Part shown: positions 33,080-41,949 of the stretch, in pieces | Layout of the letters: every line of letters starts with the position of its first letter | Numbering within the stretch: position 1 is the first letter of the stretch | DNA from: JAIBJN01 sp963784175 | GTDB lineage: Bacteria; Actinomycetota; Thermoleophilia; Gaiellales; Gaiellaceae | Length of the DNA: 64,000 nucleotides | Assembly (NCBI GenBank): GCA_963784175.1 | Contig: CAWAQJ010000012.1 | Coordinates: 62,001 to 126,000, forward strand | Reading direction: 5' to 3' | Notes under the pieces: model-generated | What the model saw: the letters and a program-made list of their open reading frames with translations, nothing else | What the model was told of the DNA's origin: nothing | The model's database searches: none | Position numbers and translations under genes: made by a program

Positions 33080-33617
33080 ATGCGCAGGCGCAGCATTCTG
33101 TTGGCCATCGCCGTCCTCGCGGCCGGGCTTCTGGTCGCGTCACTGGCGGGTGCATCAGGGGGCAAGAAGAACCTGAAGGCCGACGATCTGACCGGGTATC
33201 AGGAGAACCCGGATGTCTCGACGGGCGCGACAGGGTCCTTCGAGGTCACGATCGACGACGACGCACAAACCATCACCTACGAGCTGACCTACTCCGGGAT
33301 CGAGGGCGGGACCGCGTCCGCCGCGCACATCCACTTCGGCAAGCGTGCGGTGAACGGCGGCGTGTCCGCGTTCCTGTGCAGCGGCGGCGACAAGCCCGCG
33401 TGCCCGGCGACCGCCGGCACGGTCACCGGCGTGATCGACGCGGCCGACATCATCGGCCCGGTCGGTCAGGGCATCGGGCTGGGCGAGTTCGACGAGCTCG
33501 TGGCCGCGATGCGCGTCTGGGAACACGTACGTGAACGTCCACAGCACGGGCGGGAACCCGGCGTGGCCGGGCGGCGAGATTCGCGCGCAGATCAACGACC
33601 GCGCGAACGACAACTAG
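33080..33617 (+). CDS. Secreted CHRD-domain protein (frameshifted)
   Basis: Starts at ATG 33080 behind GGGAGG with a signal peptide (residues 1-28, SILLAIAVLAAGLLVASLAG). The CHRD domain shows TGYQENPDVSTGATGSFEV, ASAAHIHFGKRAVNGG and, after a frame change near 33518, NTYVNVHSTGGNPAWPGGEI followed by RAQIND and TAG 33617. Removing one base of GTCTGGG joins the frames (about 178 residues). CHRD domains are small beta-proteins of unclear role, frequent in secreted bacterial proteins. A strong terminator follows. Confidence 0.8.
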
Positions 33618-33640
33618 CTCGACCGTTCACGCAGCACTGG

Positions 33641-33670
33641 AGAGCCCGGCTCCGGCCGGGCTCTTCTTTT
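33641..33670 (+). terminator. Rho-independent terminator after the CHRD gene
   Basis: AGAGCCCGGC (33641-33650), loop TCCG, GCCGGGCTCT (33655-33664), then TCTTTT. A 10-bp perfect GC-rich stem with a T-run on the plus strand. It also lies just past the stop of the convergent E2 gene and may serve both. Confidence 0.85.
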
Positions 33671-34781
33671 ACTCGGGTGCTTCGAGCCGCGCGATGACGT
33701 CGAGCAGGAACGTGCTCGCGCGGGCGCCGTCGACGACGCGATGGTCGAACGTGCAGGCGAGCCAGCCGATCTCCCGCACTGCGATCTCGCCGTCGACGAC
33801 CGCCGGGCGCGGCCCGATGCGGTGGAGGCCGAGAATGCCGACCTCGGGGTGGTTGACGAGCGGCGTGGCGAAGAGGCCGCCGAGCTTCCCGGCGCTCGTG
33901 ACCGTGAAGGTCGAGCCGCGCAGCTCCTCCGGCTTGAGCGTCCCGGCGCGCGCGCCGTCGGCGAGGCGGCGGGCCTCGGCCTCGAGCTCGTCGAGGGACT
34001 TGGCGTCGGCCTCGCGCAGAACCGGGACGACGAGCCCTTCCTCCGTCTGCACGGCGAGACCGAGGTCGTAGCGCTCCCAGACGACGATCTCCTCGCCGTC
34101 GAGCGTCGCGTTCAGCTCGGGCACCTCCTTCAGCCCTCCGACGACCGCCTGGAGGAGATACGGGACGTAGGAACGCTCCCCGCGCGCGGTCGAGAGCGCC
34201 GTGAAGTCGCACTCCTCGACCACGGTGACGGCCGGCACCTCGCGGTGCGAGGTCGCCAGGTGCTGCGCGATCTGCCGCCGGACGCCGCGGAGCGGGATCC
34301 GGTGCTGGGCGCCGGCGGCCGGCGCCGGCCCGCCGGAGAAGGACGAGTAGCGCCTGACGTCCTCCTCGGTGATGCGGCCGCCCGGCCCGGTCCCGGCCAG
34401 GAGGGAGAGCTCCACCCCGAGCTCGGCGGCGATGCGCCTCACGAGCGGCGTCGCCTGGACGCGCTCGGACGGCGGCGCAGCGGGCTTCTCGGCGTGGGGC
34501 GTCGGCGCCTCAGCGGCCGCGGCAGGCTCGGACACAGGGACCTCGCCGTCGCCGATGTGGACAAGCGGAGTCCCCACCGGGACGAGCTCGCCTTCGGCCA
34601 CGAGGATGCGCGCGACGGTGCCGGAGGCCGGCGAGGGAATCTCGACCGTCGTCTTGTCGGTGTTGATCTCGACGAGCGGGTCGTCCTCCTCGACGTGCTG
34701 GCCGACCTCGACGAGCCAGCGGGCGATCTCGCCCTCGGCGACCCCCTCGCCGAGGTCCGGAAGCTTGAACTCGTAGGCCAC
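33669..34781 (-). CDS. 2-oxoacid dehydrogenase E2 (dihydrolipoamide acyltransferase)
   Basis: 370 residues from GTG 34781. Domains in order: one lipoyl domain (1-80) with the lipoyl lysine in INTDKTTVEIPSP, a Pro/Ala linker, the E1/E3-binding domain (ATPLVRRIAAELGVELSLLA and GRITEEDVRRY), and the catalytic acyltransferase domain ending FDHRVVDGARASTF with the active-site His. A single lipoyl domain and the split E1 genes upstream fit a branched-chain or pyruvate dehydrogenase complex. Transfers the acyl group to CoA. The GTG shares one base with the E1beta TAG. Confidence 0.92.
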   Translation of the reverse strand: MAYEFKLPDLGEGVAEGEIARWLVEVGQHVEEDDPLVEINTDKTTVEIPSPASGTVARILVAEGELVPVGTPLVHIGDGEVPVSEPAAAAEAPTPHAEKPAAPPSERVQATPLVRRIAAELGVELSLLAGTGPGGRITEEDVRRYSSFSGGPAPAAGAQHRIPLRGVRRQIAQHLATSHREVPAVTVVEECDFTALSTARGERSYVPYLLQAVVGGLKEVPELNATLDGEEIVVWERYDLGLAVQTEEGLVVPVLREADAKSLDELEAEARRLADGARAGTLKPEELRGSTFTVTSAGKLGGLFATPLVNHPEVGILGLHRIGPRPAVVDGEIAVREIGWLACTFDHRVVDGARASTFLLDVIARLEAPE

Positions 34782-35749
34782 TAGTACGCCAGGACCCTGT
34801 TCGCTGCTTCGGCCACGCGCTCGGGCGTCGGCAGGTACTCGTGCTCGATCGACCAGTACGGGAAGGGCACGTCGTAGCCGGTCACGCGCAGGATGGGGCC
34901 CTGGAGGTCGAGAATCGCCTTCTCGGCGATGACCGCAACAATCTCCGCCCCGAAGCCGGCGACACGCGGAGCCTCCTGCACCACGACCACGCGGCCGGTC
35001 TTGCCCACGGAGACGAGGATCGTCTCCTCGTCGAGCGGCTTGAGGCTGCGAATGTCCACGACCTCGGCGCTCGCGTCGAGCTGCTCGGCCGCCTCGAGGC
35101 AGATCGGCACCATGCCCCCGTAGGCGATCAGCGTCACGTCGGTGCCCTCTCGCGCGATGCGCGCCTTGCCGAGCGGGACGACGTGCTCGCCCTCGGGCAC
35201 CTCTCCGCGCGGGCTCCGGTAGAGCACCTTCGGCTCCATGATCACGACGGGATCCGGGTCGCGGATCGCGGCGGCGAGCAGGCCCTTGGCGTCGGCGGGA
35301 GTCGACGGGATCGCCACCTTCACGCCGGGCGTGTGCACGTAGTAGGCCTCGGGCGAGTCCTCGTGGAGCTCGGGCGCGCGGACGCCGCCGCCCGTCGGCA
35401 TGCGGATCGTGAGCGGGAACTCCATCGCGCCGCCCGTCCGCCACCGGTAGCGGCCGACGTGGGTGATCAGCTGGTCGAGGCAGGGGTAGCTGAAGGACTC
35501 GTACTGCATCTCGCACACCGGGCGCCAGCCCGCCATGGCGAGGCCGATCGCCGTGCCGAGGATCCCCGCCTCGGCGAGCGGGGTGTCGACGCAGCGGTCG
35601 ACGCCGAAGCGGTCGCGCAGGCCCGCGGTGGCGCGGAAGACGCCGCCGGCGCGACCCACGTCCTCGCCCATGACCATGATCGCGTCGTCGCGCTCCATCT
35701 CCACGTGGAGGGCGTCGTTGACCGCCTCGACGAGCGTCCTCTCAGCCAT
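34781..35749 (-). CDS. 2-oxoacid dehydrogenase E1 beta subunit
   Basis: 322 residues of the transketolase-like pyrimidine-binding family: MAERTLVEAVNDALHVEMER, VMGEDVGRAGGVFRAT, FGVDRCVDTPLAEAGILGTA and the C-terminal transketolase domain (DVTLIAYGGMVPICLEAAEQ). Forms the alpha2beta2 ThDP-dependent decarboxylase with the E1alpha gene upstream, with which it overlaps by 8 bp. The branched-chain and pyruvate types cannot be separated by eye. Confidence 0.93.
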   Translation of the reverse strand: MAERTLVEAVNDALHVEMERDDAIMVMGEDVGRAGGVFRATAGLRDRFGVDRCVDTPLAEAGILGTAIGLAMAGWRPVCEMQYESFSYPCLDQLITHVGRYRWRTGGAMEFPLTIRMPTGGGVRAPELHEDSPEAYYVHTPGVKVAIPSTPADAKGLLAAAIRDPDPVVIMEPKVLYRSPRGEVPEGEHVVPLGKARIAREGTDVTLIAYGGMVPICLEAAEQLDASAEVVDIRSLKPLDEETILVSVGKTGRVVVVQEAPRVAGFGAEIVAVIAEKAILDLQGPILRVTGYDVPFPYWSIEHEYLPTPERVAEAANRVLAY

Positions 35750-36779
35750 CGCGGAGCCCTGGCGGCGGGTCGACGTACGCGTGCGAGAAGACGACCTCGG
35801 GGTCCGGAGGCGGCAGGGCCTCGGCCGCCGCGATGCCCGCCTTCATCCGCCCGAGCGCGTCGGCGCGGATCTCCTCGGCGAGCTCGTCGGTGAGGACGCC
35901 CACGCGCCGCAGGTAGCTCTCGTAGCGGCCCAGGCACTCGTTGCGCCGCTCCTCCTCGACGCGCTCCTCGTCCCAGTAAGCGCTGGGATCGTCGGCGGTC
36001 GCGTGCGGAGCCGCCCGGTAGGTGAGCGCCTCGATGAAGGTCGGCCCCTCGCCCGCACGGGCGCGCGTGAGCGCCTCGGAGGTCGCCTCGTAGACGGCGA
36101 GGACATCGCCTCCGTCGACGCGGACGCCGGGCATCCCGTAGCCCACCGCCTTGTCCGCCAGCGACTCCGCGCGGGTCTGCGCCTCGAGCGGCGTCGAGAT
36201 GGCCCACTGGTTGTTGTTGCAGAGCAGGACGACCGGCGCGCGCATCACGGCGGCGAAGTTCGCGCCCTCGTGGAAGGCGCCCTCGGAGGTGGCGCCGTCG
36301 CCGAAATAGGCGATCGCGCAGGCGCTCGCGCCCTTCAGCTTCGCACCCCATGCGTAGCCGGCGGCATGCGGCACGTGCGTGGCGATCGGCACAGTGATCG
36401 AGGCGAGCCGGAACTCGCGCGGGTCCCACCACCCCGCCGGGTGGCCCCGCCACCAGGCGAGCACGGTCTCGGGCGGCATCCCGCGCAGGAGGCCGATCGC
36501 CGACTCCCGGTAGGAGGGGAAGATCCAGTCCTCGTCCGCAAGCGCAAGCGCCGAGCCGGCCTGGATGGCCTCGTGACCCCAGAAGATCGCGTACGTCCCG
36601 ATGCGCCCCTGCCGGTGGTAGACGACCGAGCGCTCGTCATAGGTCCGCAGGAGGACCATCCCCCGGTAGAGGTCCAGGAGGGCAGCCTCGTCGAGGCCGT
36701 CGACCTCGCCGTCCGCTACCAGATCCCCATCGCCGATGATCCGCCGAACGTCATGCTCGGCCGGAAGCACCCGTGCCAC
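35742..36779 (-). CDS. 2-oxoacid dehydrogenase E1 alpha subunit
   Basis: 345 residues from GTG 36779. The ThDP motif is GDGATSEGAFHEGANFAAVM running to CNNNQWAIS, and the phosphorylation-loop region YRAAPHATADDPSAYW is as in E1alpha of branched-chain complexes, which slightly favours that assignment. The operon E1alpha-E1beta-E2 is complete, but no E3 (dihydrolipoamide dehydrogenase) gene is in the window. The upstream lipid-kinase gene ends 4 bp away. Confidence 0.93.
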   Translation of the reverse strand: MARVLPAEHDVRRIIGDGDLVADGEVDGLDEAALLDLYRGMVLLRTYDERSVVYHRQGRIGTYAIFWGHEAIQAGSALALADEDWIFPSYRESAIGLLRGMPPETVLAWWRGHPAGWWDPREFRLASITVPIATHVPHAAGYAWGAKLKGASACAIAYFGDGATSEGAFHEGANFAAVMRAPVVLLCNNNQWAISTPLEAQTRAESLADKAVGYGMPGVRVDGGDVLAVYEATSEALTRARAGEGPTFIEALTYRAAPHATADDPSAYWDEERVEEERRNECLGRYESYLRRVGVLTDELAEEIRADALGRMKAGIAAAEALPPPDPEVVFSHAYVDPPPGLRDG

Positions 36780-36783
36780 GGGG

Positions 36784-37680
36784 TCAATTATCGCCGACGA
36801 GCACCCGCAGCGCGTCGCGTTCGGCCTCGAAGCGCGCCGAGATGACGTCGCCGAGGTCCTCACCGTCGGCCTGGAGCGGCGTCGGGACGTCGCACTCGAT
36901 CTCCACCGAGTCGACGTCGTGCATGTAGAGGACGTGCGGCGACGAGGTCTGGCCGCGGCCGGCCAGCGCCCACACCGCGACCTTGGGGAGCTGCCAGGGC
37001 GCCACGGCCCGGGGGGCGACGAGGTCGAGCCCGAGCTCGAAGCGCGCGCGGGGCGCAACCCGCACCGCCAGAGGCCCGGCGAAGCTGTAGGGGTCGCAGT
37101 TCGCCACGAGCGCGAACGCAACGCGGTCGCGGCCGAGGACGGTCATCGCCGGCTGGAGGCGCCCGAGCCGGCGGGCGAGCATGCCGGTCAGCGTACGAAC
37201 GAAGGCGATGTCCCCCGCCCGCTTGCCGTTCGCCCGGCCGAGCCCGTCGACGCGGCGCACGAGCTCGGCGTCGAGCCCGACTCCGGCCCCGAACGTGAAC
37301 CGGCGCCCGTTGACGCGGCCGAGCGAGATGCTGCGCTCGCGCTCCGAGCGGGCAAGGAGGCGGGCACACTCGACCGGATCGCGCGGGAGCCCGAGCGCAC
37401 GCGGCAGCACGCTGGTGCCCCCGCCCGGGAGGAAGCCGACGGCGACGTCCTCCTCGACGCCGTTGACGACCTCGTTGAACGCGCCGTCGCCGCCGAGGAC
37501 GTAGATCCGCTCGACGCTGCTCCCCAGGGCCGCGGCGAGGTCGGCGGCGTGCCGTGGCCGCTCGGTGAGCAGCGTCTGCACGGTCAGCCCTCCGGCCTGG
37601 AGCTCCCGCTCGACCGCCACGGTCAGCTCGGGCGAAACCCGCGTCGCCTGCGGGTTGACGATGAGGGCCGCCTCGGTCAC
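36784..37680 (-). CDS. Diacylglycerol kinase family lipid kinase
   Basis: 298 residues from GTG 37680. The DAGK catalytic signature is VLGGDGAFNEVVNGV (about 71-85), followed by GFLPGGGTSVLPRALGLP; the C-terminal half has the LCB5/YegS beta-sandwich with VGLDAELVRRVD. Phosphorylates diacylglycerol or a related lipid (sphingoid or glycolipid) with ATP. Heads the E1alpha-E1beta-E2 operon with only a 4-bp gap. Confidence 0.9.
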   Translation of the reverse strand: MTEAALIVNPQATRVSPELTVAVERELQAGGLTVQTLLTERPRHAADLAAALGSSVERIYVLGGDGAFNEVVNGVEEDVAVGFLPGGGTSVLPRALGLPRDPVECARLLARSERERSISLGRVNGRRFTFGAGVGLDAELVRRVDGLGRANGKRAGDIAFVRTLTGMLARRLGRLQPAMTVLGRDRVAFALVANCDPYSFAGPLAVRVAPRARFELGLDLVAPRAVAPWQLPKVAVWALAGRGQTSSPHVLYMHDVDSVEIECDVPTPLQADGEDLGDVISARFEAERDALRVLVGDN

Positions 37681-37708
37681 GGCGCCACTGTAGTCGCGCC
37701 CGGAACGT

Positions 37709-37739
37709 GAAGGAGGGGGCCGGGTGGGCCCCCTCCTTC
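37709..37739 (-). terminator. Terminator hairpin after the M36 peptidase gene
   Basis: GAAGGAGGGGGC (37709-37720) pairs with GCCCCCTCCTTC (37728-37739); the next C-G pair makes 13 bp with a GGGTG loop. It lies 20 bp past the stop of the minus-strand protease gene. There is no T-run, common for high-GC genomes. Confidence 0.7.
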
Positions 37740-37758
37740 GTTCGAGGTCGATTGGCTG

Positions 37759-40700
37759 CTAGTCGGCCCTGGAGCTCGAGCTGAACGCCTGCAGCTCGGC
37801 CGCGCGGACGAAGCTCCGCGAGGCCCCGGCCGCGACGTTCGAGTCGCAGTCGGCATTGACGGCTGGATCGGCGTCCTGATCACCCTGGAACGCCGGCCCG
37901 CCCGTGCACTGCGTGGTCTTGACCACGAGGCGCAGGTGCGTGGCCCGCGTGTTCGGGATGTCGAACGTGCGCAGGATCATGTGCGGCGCCACTGGCCTCG
38001 GCGGGTTGCCGGGGAAGGCGTCGTCAGCGCTCGTGTACGCGAGCGAGAAGCCCGCGTCGGTCGCGCAGTCGTCGCCGTCGTTGGCGTCACACGCCCAGAT
38101 CTCGAACTTGCGCACCGCCGTGAAGCGGTTGACGTTGTTCGAGAGGAGGACGCTCACCTGGAGGTGGCTGATCCTCTGCGTCGCGGTGCCGGCCAGGTCG
38201 ACCGTGACCTTCTTGCCGTCGGCGGACAGGTTCCCACCGGTGATGGTCCCGGCGGTCGTCCAGGTCGTGCCCTCCGTGTCGTCGATCAGGTTGCGGAGCT
38301 GTGCGGCCTGCGCGGCGGCATCCGCCCCGCTCGTGTCGCCGGTCGCAACGGCTCCTGCGTTGGCGGACGCCCAGTTGTCGGCAAACCGCAGCGTGATGGT
38401 CACGTTCTTGCCCTCGCGGATCTGCTCGCGGAAGCGAACGTGGCCGTACCCGGGTGCGGTGGCGACGAACTCGTACGTCCCCGGTGCGAACCTGGCAACG
38501 TTGTCCAGGTTCGGGCCCGTCGTCGCCGCGTTGGTGTCGGCGATCGGCGAGGAGCGGGCCTCGTAGTGCCCGACGAAGATCCGCGCGTTGACCGGGACGT
38601 TCTGGTTCAGCCTCCGCGCCACGAAGGTCACGGTGGCGGGAGTCGTCCCGATCGGCTCGAAGTCCGGCGTCGGATCGGTGTCGGTGTTGGCCGTGGTGTT
38701 CGTGCTGGTCGCGTTGCGACCCATCCCGTGCCGTGCGAACTCGAGCCACAGCTCCTTCTGGTTCGCCCCGCCGAACCGCATCAGATCGGCGGCCAGCTGG
38801 GCGTCCCGGGCCTGGAGCATGGACGGGTTCGTCGGCATGAGCAGCATCGCGTCGAACAGGAGCTGCACCCAGCGCCGGTTGCCCGGGCAGTTCTGGGGAG
38901 GCAGCTCGCCGTTCGCGCACGCGATCTGGAGGTCGGTGTCGTCCGGCGGGAACTTGCCGTCGTACTTCGCGCTCAGAGCCTTCCTGATGTCGAAGTTGAC
39001 CTTGCTCCAGATCTCGCCGTCGGCGTGAACCTGCGGGCCGGTGAGGTCGTAGCCCATGTCGCTGAAGTTCAGCGCGTTGATCATGAGCTGCTTGCTCGGC
39101 TCGGGCACGCCGCCCGACATCGGGAAGTTCATCCCGTAGTTGCGGATCGCCCGCTGCTTGTTGCCGGTTGCGTAGGTCCCGACCGCGTAGCGGTTCTCGT
39201 CGCCGGTCGGCACGAGGTTGTTCCCGTTCAGGTACTCCATGGCCATCAGGTCGCCGTGGCTCTCGCCCATGGCGCCCGCGTGGTGACCGGACCGGAGGCC
39301 GCCCTTGCCGATCAGCCGGTTCTCGATCATGTGGCCGTACTCGTGGCCGATCACGCCCATGTCGTAGTCACCGTCGACGCAGGGCGGATAGAACGCGCCC
39401 GGCAGCGCCTGCCACATGTACATGTTGGTGATGGGCGACAGGCCCTCGGGGAACGGGTACATGTTGGCGTTGTCCCGAACGCCCGCGGGCGCGCCGGCCT
39501 GGCTGTCGCCGATGACCGGGTCGTTCTCACGCCAGGTCTCGGTCAGGCCGAAGTTGACGTCCTGGCCGTTCCAGTTGCGCTCGGTGAAGCCGAGGAAGTA
39601 CGACCAGTCGTGCATGCGGTTGTGCGCGACGAACAGGTTCGTCACCGCCGCCGAGTCGTCCCAGGTCGCCCCCGGAACGAGAGCGGCAGGAGGCTTCGGC
39701 GCGCAGTCACTGTTGAACCACTCGTTCGTCCACGGGAACAGGTAGTCGCGGCTCGGGCTCGTCGGCCGATAGCCGGGCGGGCTCGGGACCTCGGAGTTGA
39801 CCCAGGAGGTCGCAGTGACCGCGTTGTTCCCGATCGTCGTAAGCGTCGGAGTGTTCGTCCTGAGGTTGTGATCCCACGGCGCACGCGAGGCGAGGTTGCC
39901 GACGACCTTGTCGCAGTCGGCGGCCTCACCGGCGTCCCAGCACCACAGCTCGCGCGTGTCGGTGCTCGGGTTGCCCCACGGGTCGCCCAGGATCGGGGCC
40001 AGCGGCGGGTTGGCCGGGAACAGCTGCCACCGAGCCAGGTACGGGTGCGGCGCGGCCGTGTCGTCGATGGTGAACGTGCCCGTGTACGTCCGCGGCTCGA
40101 GAGGCGTCCCGAACACGCAGACCTCGGCGAAGTAGTTGCCGGCCGGCACGCCGCCGGTCGGCGCGTACTGGATCGCCTCGGGCGTGAATCCGATATCGGA
40201 TTGCGCAACGATCGCCGCGTCGCGGTACAGCCTCAGGAGGATGTCCTGGCCCGAGTTGTCGGCGTTCGCGAACACCCGTAGAAAGCGGACGCCCGAGCCG
40301 ACCACGAACGGCCCGTGCCTCGGAGCACAGCTGTTCGGGGTCGTGAGCAGCGTGCCCGAGAACGGAATCGTCACCGGTACGAGCTCCTGGTCGGCCAGGT
40401 TGAAGACCGCCGGGAAGCGGGCGAGCAACCGGCCGTCGCGCGCGTCGACATAGATGCGGAATGCCTCGCCGGCGTCCTTGTTCACGACGAGCGACTCGTA
40501 CGCGGGCAGCACACCGCCCCGCGGCGTCGGGAAGCTCACGAGCTTCACGTGCTGGAGCGAGTCGTTGCCGCTGACCTGGAAGGACTCGTAGCCGGCGGCG
40601 TCCTTGGCCTGGGTGACAGTCGCGATCGAGAAGCCGTCACCGGCCGCCTGCGCCGCCTGCGCCAGCCCTTCTGCGGGCGAAAGCTCGATCTCGCCCGATA

Positions 40701-41220
40701 CAAGCGACTTCGAGCGCGTGAGGGACGAGGAGACGTACGCGACCCTCCAGCGCTTGGCCGCCGAGCCGGTGACCCCGACGGTCACGAGGCCGCCCTCCGC
40801 CGCCTCGAGCCCGTCGAACACCTGGCGGAAATTGACCGCGTGGCCGTTGCTCGCGGCCAGTCGCGTGTCGGCATCGAGCACGAGGCCGGCGGTCGAGCTC
40901 AGGCCGAGAATGGCCTTGTTCGCGTTCAGCCAGGCCCGTGCAGCCGCGACGGCGTTCGCACCCCTCATGCCGGTCGCGAGGAACTTGCCCCGCTTGCTCA
41001 GCGAGGCCGGCGTTCCGAACCGGTTCCAAATCACCGTTGCCCCTAGACGTTTGACAGCCGCCCGCTGCGCCGCTGTCGGCGCAGCCACGCCGGTCCGCAC
41101 GTCGAACTCGGCCGAGTCGCCGTCGTCACTGTGTTGCACGACGGAGACGGCCGAGCCCGGGACGAGCATCGCGGCGAGAACGGCTGCGAGAGCGACCACG
41201 ATCCATGGTCGTCTACCCAT
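37759..41220 (-). CDS. Secreted M36 fungalysin-type metallopeptidase
   Basis: 1153 residues. Start ATG 41220 behind a GGGGGAA site, followed by a signal peptide (MGRRPWIVVALAAVLAAMLV...). A PepSY/FTP propeptide region covers about 40-270 (GNDSLQHVKLVSFP). A domain of about 110 residues resembling a pre-peptidase C-terminal fold comes next. The catalytic zinc site is GVIGHEYGHMIENRLIG at about residue 625, with third ligand in GAMGESHGDLMAMEYL. The C-terminal 250 residues are beta-rich and may bind substrate or the surface. About twice the size of fungal fungalysins. Exported protease that probably degrades external protein; a promoter and terminator bracket it as a single-gene unit. Confidence 0.92.
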   Translation of the reverse strand: MGRRPWIVVALAAVLAAMLVPGSAVSVVQHSDDGDSAEFDVRTGVAAPTAAQRAAVKRLGATVIWNRFGTPASLSKRGKFLATGMRGANAVAAARAWLNANKAILGLSSTAGLVLDADTRLAASNGHAVNFRQVFDGLEAAEGGLVTVGVTGSAAKRWRVAYVSSSLTRSKSLVSGEIELSPAEGLAQAAQAAGDGFSIATVTQAKDAAGYESFQVSGNDSLQHVKLVSFPTPRGGVLPAYESLVVNKDAGEAFRIYVDARDGRLLARFPAVFNLADQELVPVTIPFSGTLLTTPNSCAPRHGPFVVGSGVRFLRVFANADNSGQDILLRLYRDAAIVAQSDIGFTPEAIQYAPTGGVPAGNYFAEVCVFGTPLEPRTYTGTFTIDDTAAPHPYLARWQLFPANPPLAPILGDPWGNPSTDTRELWCWDAGEAADCDKVVGNLASRAPWDHNLRTNTPTLTTIGNNAVTATSWVNSEVPSPPGYRPTSPSRDYLFPWTNEWFNSDCAPKPPAALVPGATWDDSAAVTNLFVAHNRMHDWSYFLGFTERNWNGQDVNFGLTETWRENDPVIGDSQAGAPAGVRDNANMYPFPEGLSPITNMYMWQALPGAFYPPCVDGDYDMGVIGHEYGHMIENRLIGKGGLRSGHHAGAMGESHGDLMAMEYLNGNNLVPTGDENRYAVGTYATGNKQRAIRNYGMNFPMSGGVPEPSKQLMINALNFSDMGYDLTGPQVHADGEIWSKVNFDIRKALSAKYDGKFPPDDTDLQIACANGELPPQNCPGNRRWVQLLFDAMLLMPTNPSMLQARDAQLAADLMRFGGANQKELWLEFARHGMGRNATSTNTTANTDTDPTPDFEPIGTTPATVTFVARRLNQNVPVNARIFVGHYEARSSPIADTNAATTGPNLDNVARFAPGTYEFVATAPGYGHVRFREQIREGKNVTITLRFADNWASANAGAVATGDTSGADAAAQAAQLRNLIDDTEGTTWTTAGTITGGNLSADGKKVTVDLAGTATQRISHLQVSVLLSNNVNRFTAVRKFEIWACDANDGDDCATDAGFSLAYTSADDAFPGNPPRPVAPHMILRTFDIPNTRATHLRLVVKTTQCTGGPAFQGDQDADPAVNADCDSNVAAGASRSFVRAAELQAFSSSSRAD

Positions 41221-41275
41221 AGCGATTCCCCCTTTTCCGTTCGACTGACGTTTGCTTCCCGAGGAGAGCCGGGCG

Positions 41276-41304
41276 ATCTTCCGCCCGATGGCTAGGAATG
41301 TCAA
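41276..41304 (-). promoter_or_regulatory. Promoter of the M36 peptidase gene
   Basis: Minus-strand TTGACA (41304-41299), 17-bp spacer, GAAGAT (41281-41276), 56 bp before the ATG. Perfect -35 consensus with a weak -10. Confidence 0.5.
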
Positions 41305-41331
41305 GGAATCCGGGACCTGCCCGGAGGCCGC

Positions 41332-41904
41332 TCAGGCAGGCGTCGAGTAGCCGCGCATCCCGTCGACGAGCAGGCCGTAAAAGGCGTCTGCCAGCGCGTC
41401 GGTGTCCGCGCCGGCACGGAGCCACGTGAAGGCCCAGTTCGCGGCCGAGAGGAAGAGGAGCGCCGCCAGGTTCTCGTCAAGATCGGAGCGGAGCTCGCCC
41501 TGCTCCCGACCCTCGCGGAAGAACGCGCGCACGCGCTCCTCGTAGCGGCGCCGCTCGGAGACGAACTGCTCGCGGCGCTCCCCGTCCAGGTAGCGCCACT
41601 CCTGGACGAAGACCGTGGCCAGGTCGATCTGCTCGGCGACGACCCTGAGGTGGCCGCGGAGCGCGAGACGGATCTTCTCCGTCGGAGGCAGCTCCTCCGG
41701 GATCGCGTCGAGCGCGCCGTGGAAGGCCTCCGCACCCTGACGCATGGTTTCGAAGAGGAGGTCCTGCTTGCCGTCGATGTGGGCGTAGAGCGAGCCCTTC
41801 TGGACGCCGATCGCCTCGGCAATCGCGCCGATGGACGTACCGTGGTAGCCCTTCTCTGCGAACAGGCGGGCTGCCTCGCGCGCAAGCTCCTCGCGACGGG
41901 TCAT
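41332..41904 (-). CDS. TetR-family regulator, probable PaaR-type repressor of paaABCD
   Basis: 190 residues from ATG 41904. The TetR helix-turn-helix is obvious: AARLFAEKGYHGTSIGAIAE then AIGVQKGSLYAHIDGKQDLL. The ligand domain resembles acyl-CoA-sensing TetR proteins. It is divergent from paaA, and the 45-bp gap holds a palindromic operator (41918-41933), so repression relieved by phenylacetyl-CoA is the likely mode, by analogy with PaaR of other Gram-positive bacteria. Confidence 0.92.
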   Translation of the reverse strand: MTRREELAREAARLFAEKGYHGTSIGAIAEAIGVQKGSLYAHIDGKQDLLFETMRQGAEAFHGALDAIPEELPPTEKIRLALRGHLRVVAEQIDLATVFVQEWRYLDGERREQFVSERRRYEERVRAFFREGREQGELRSDLDENLAALLFLSAANWAFTWLRAGADTDALADAFYGLLVDGMRGYSTPA

Positions 41905-41917
41905 GGTAGGCTTTTAT

Positions 41918-41933
41918 CCTAACGATCGTTCGG
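41918..41933. promoter_or_regulatory. TetR-type operator between regulator and paaA
   Basis: CCTAACGATCGTTCGG. The inner AACGATCGTT (41921-41930) is a perfect 10-bp palindrome, and the outer CC...GG also pair. Motifs of the form CGAACGATCGTT are common for TetR regulators of CoA-ester catabolism. Location allows control of both divergent promoters. Confidence 0.7.
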
Positions 41934-41949
41934 TTGGGAGGTATTGCCA

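Noticed and set aside
37936..40281. Long plus-strand open frame of about 780 codons
   Set aside because: Mirror of the M36 peptidase gene; Arg/Val/Gly-rich with no motif, an effect of GC-rich third positions.
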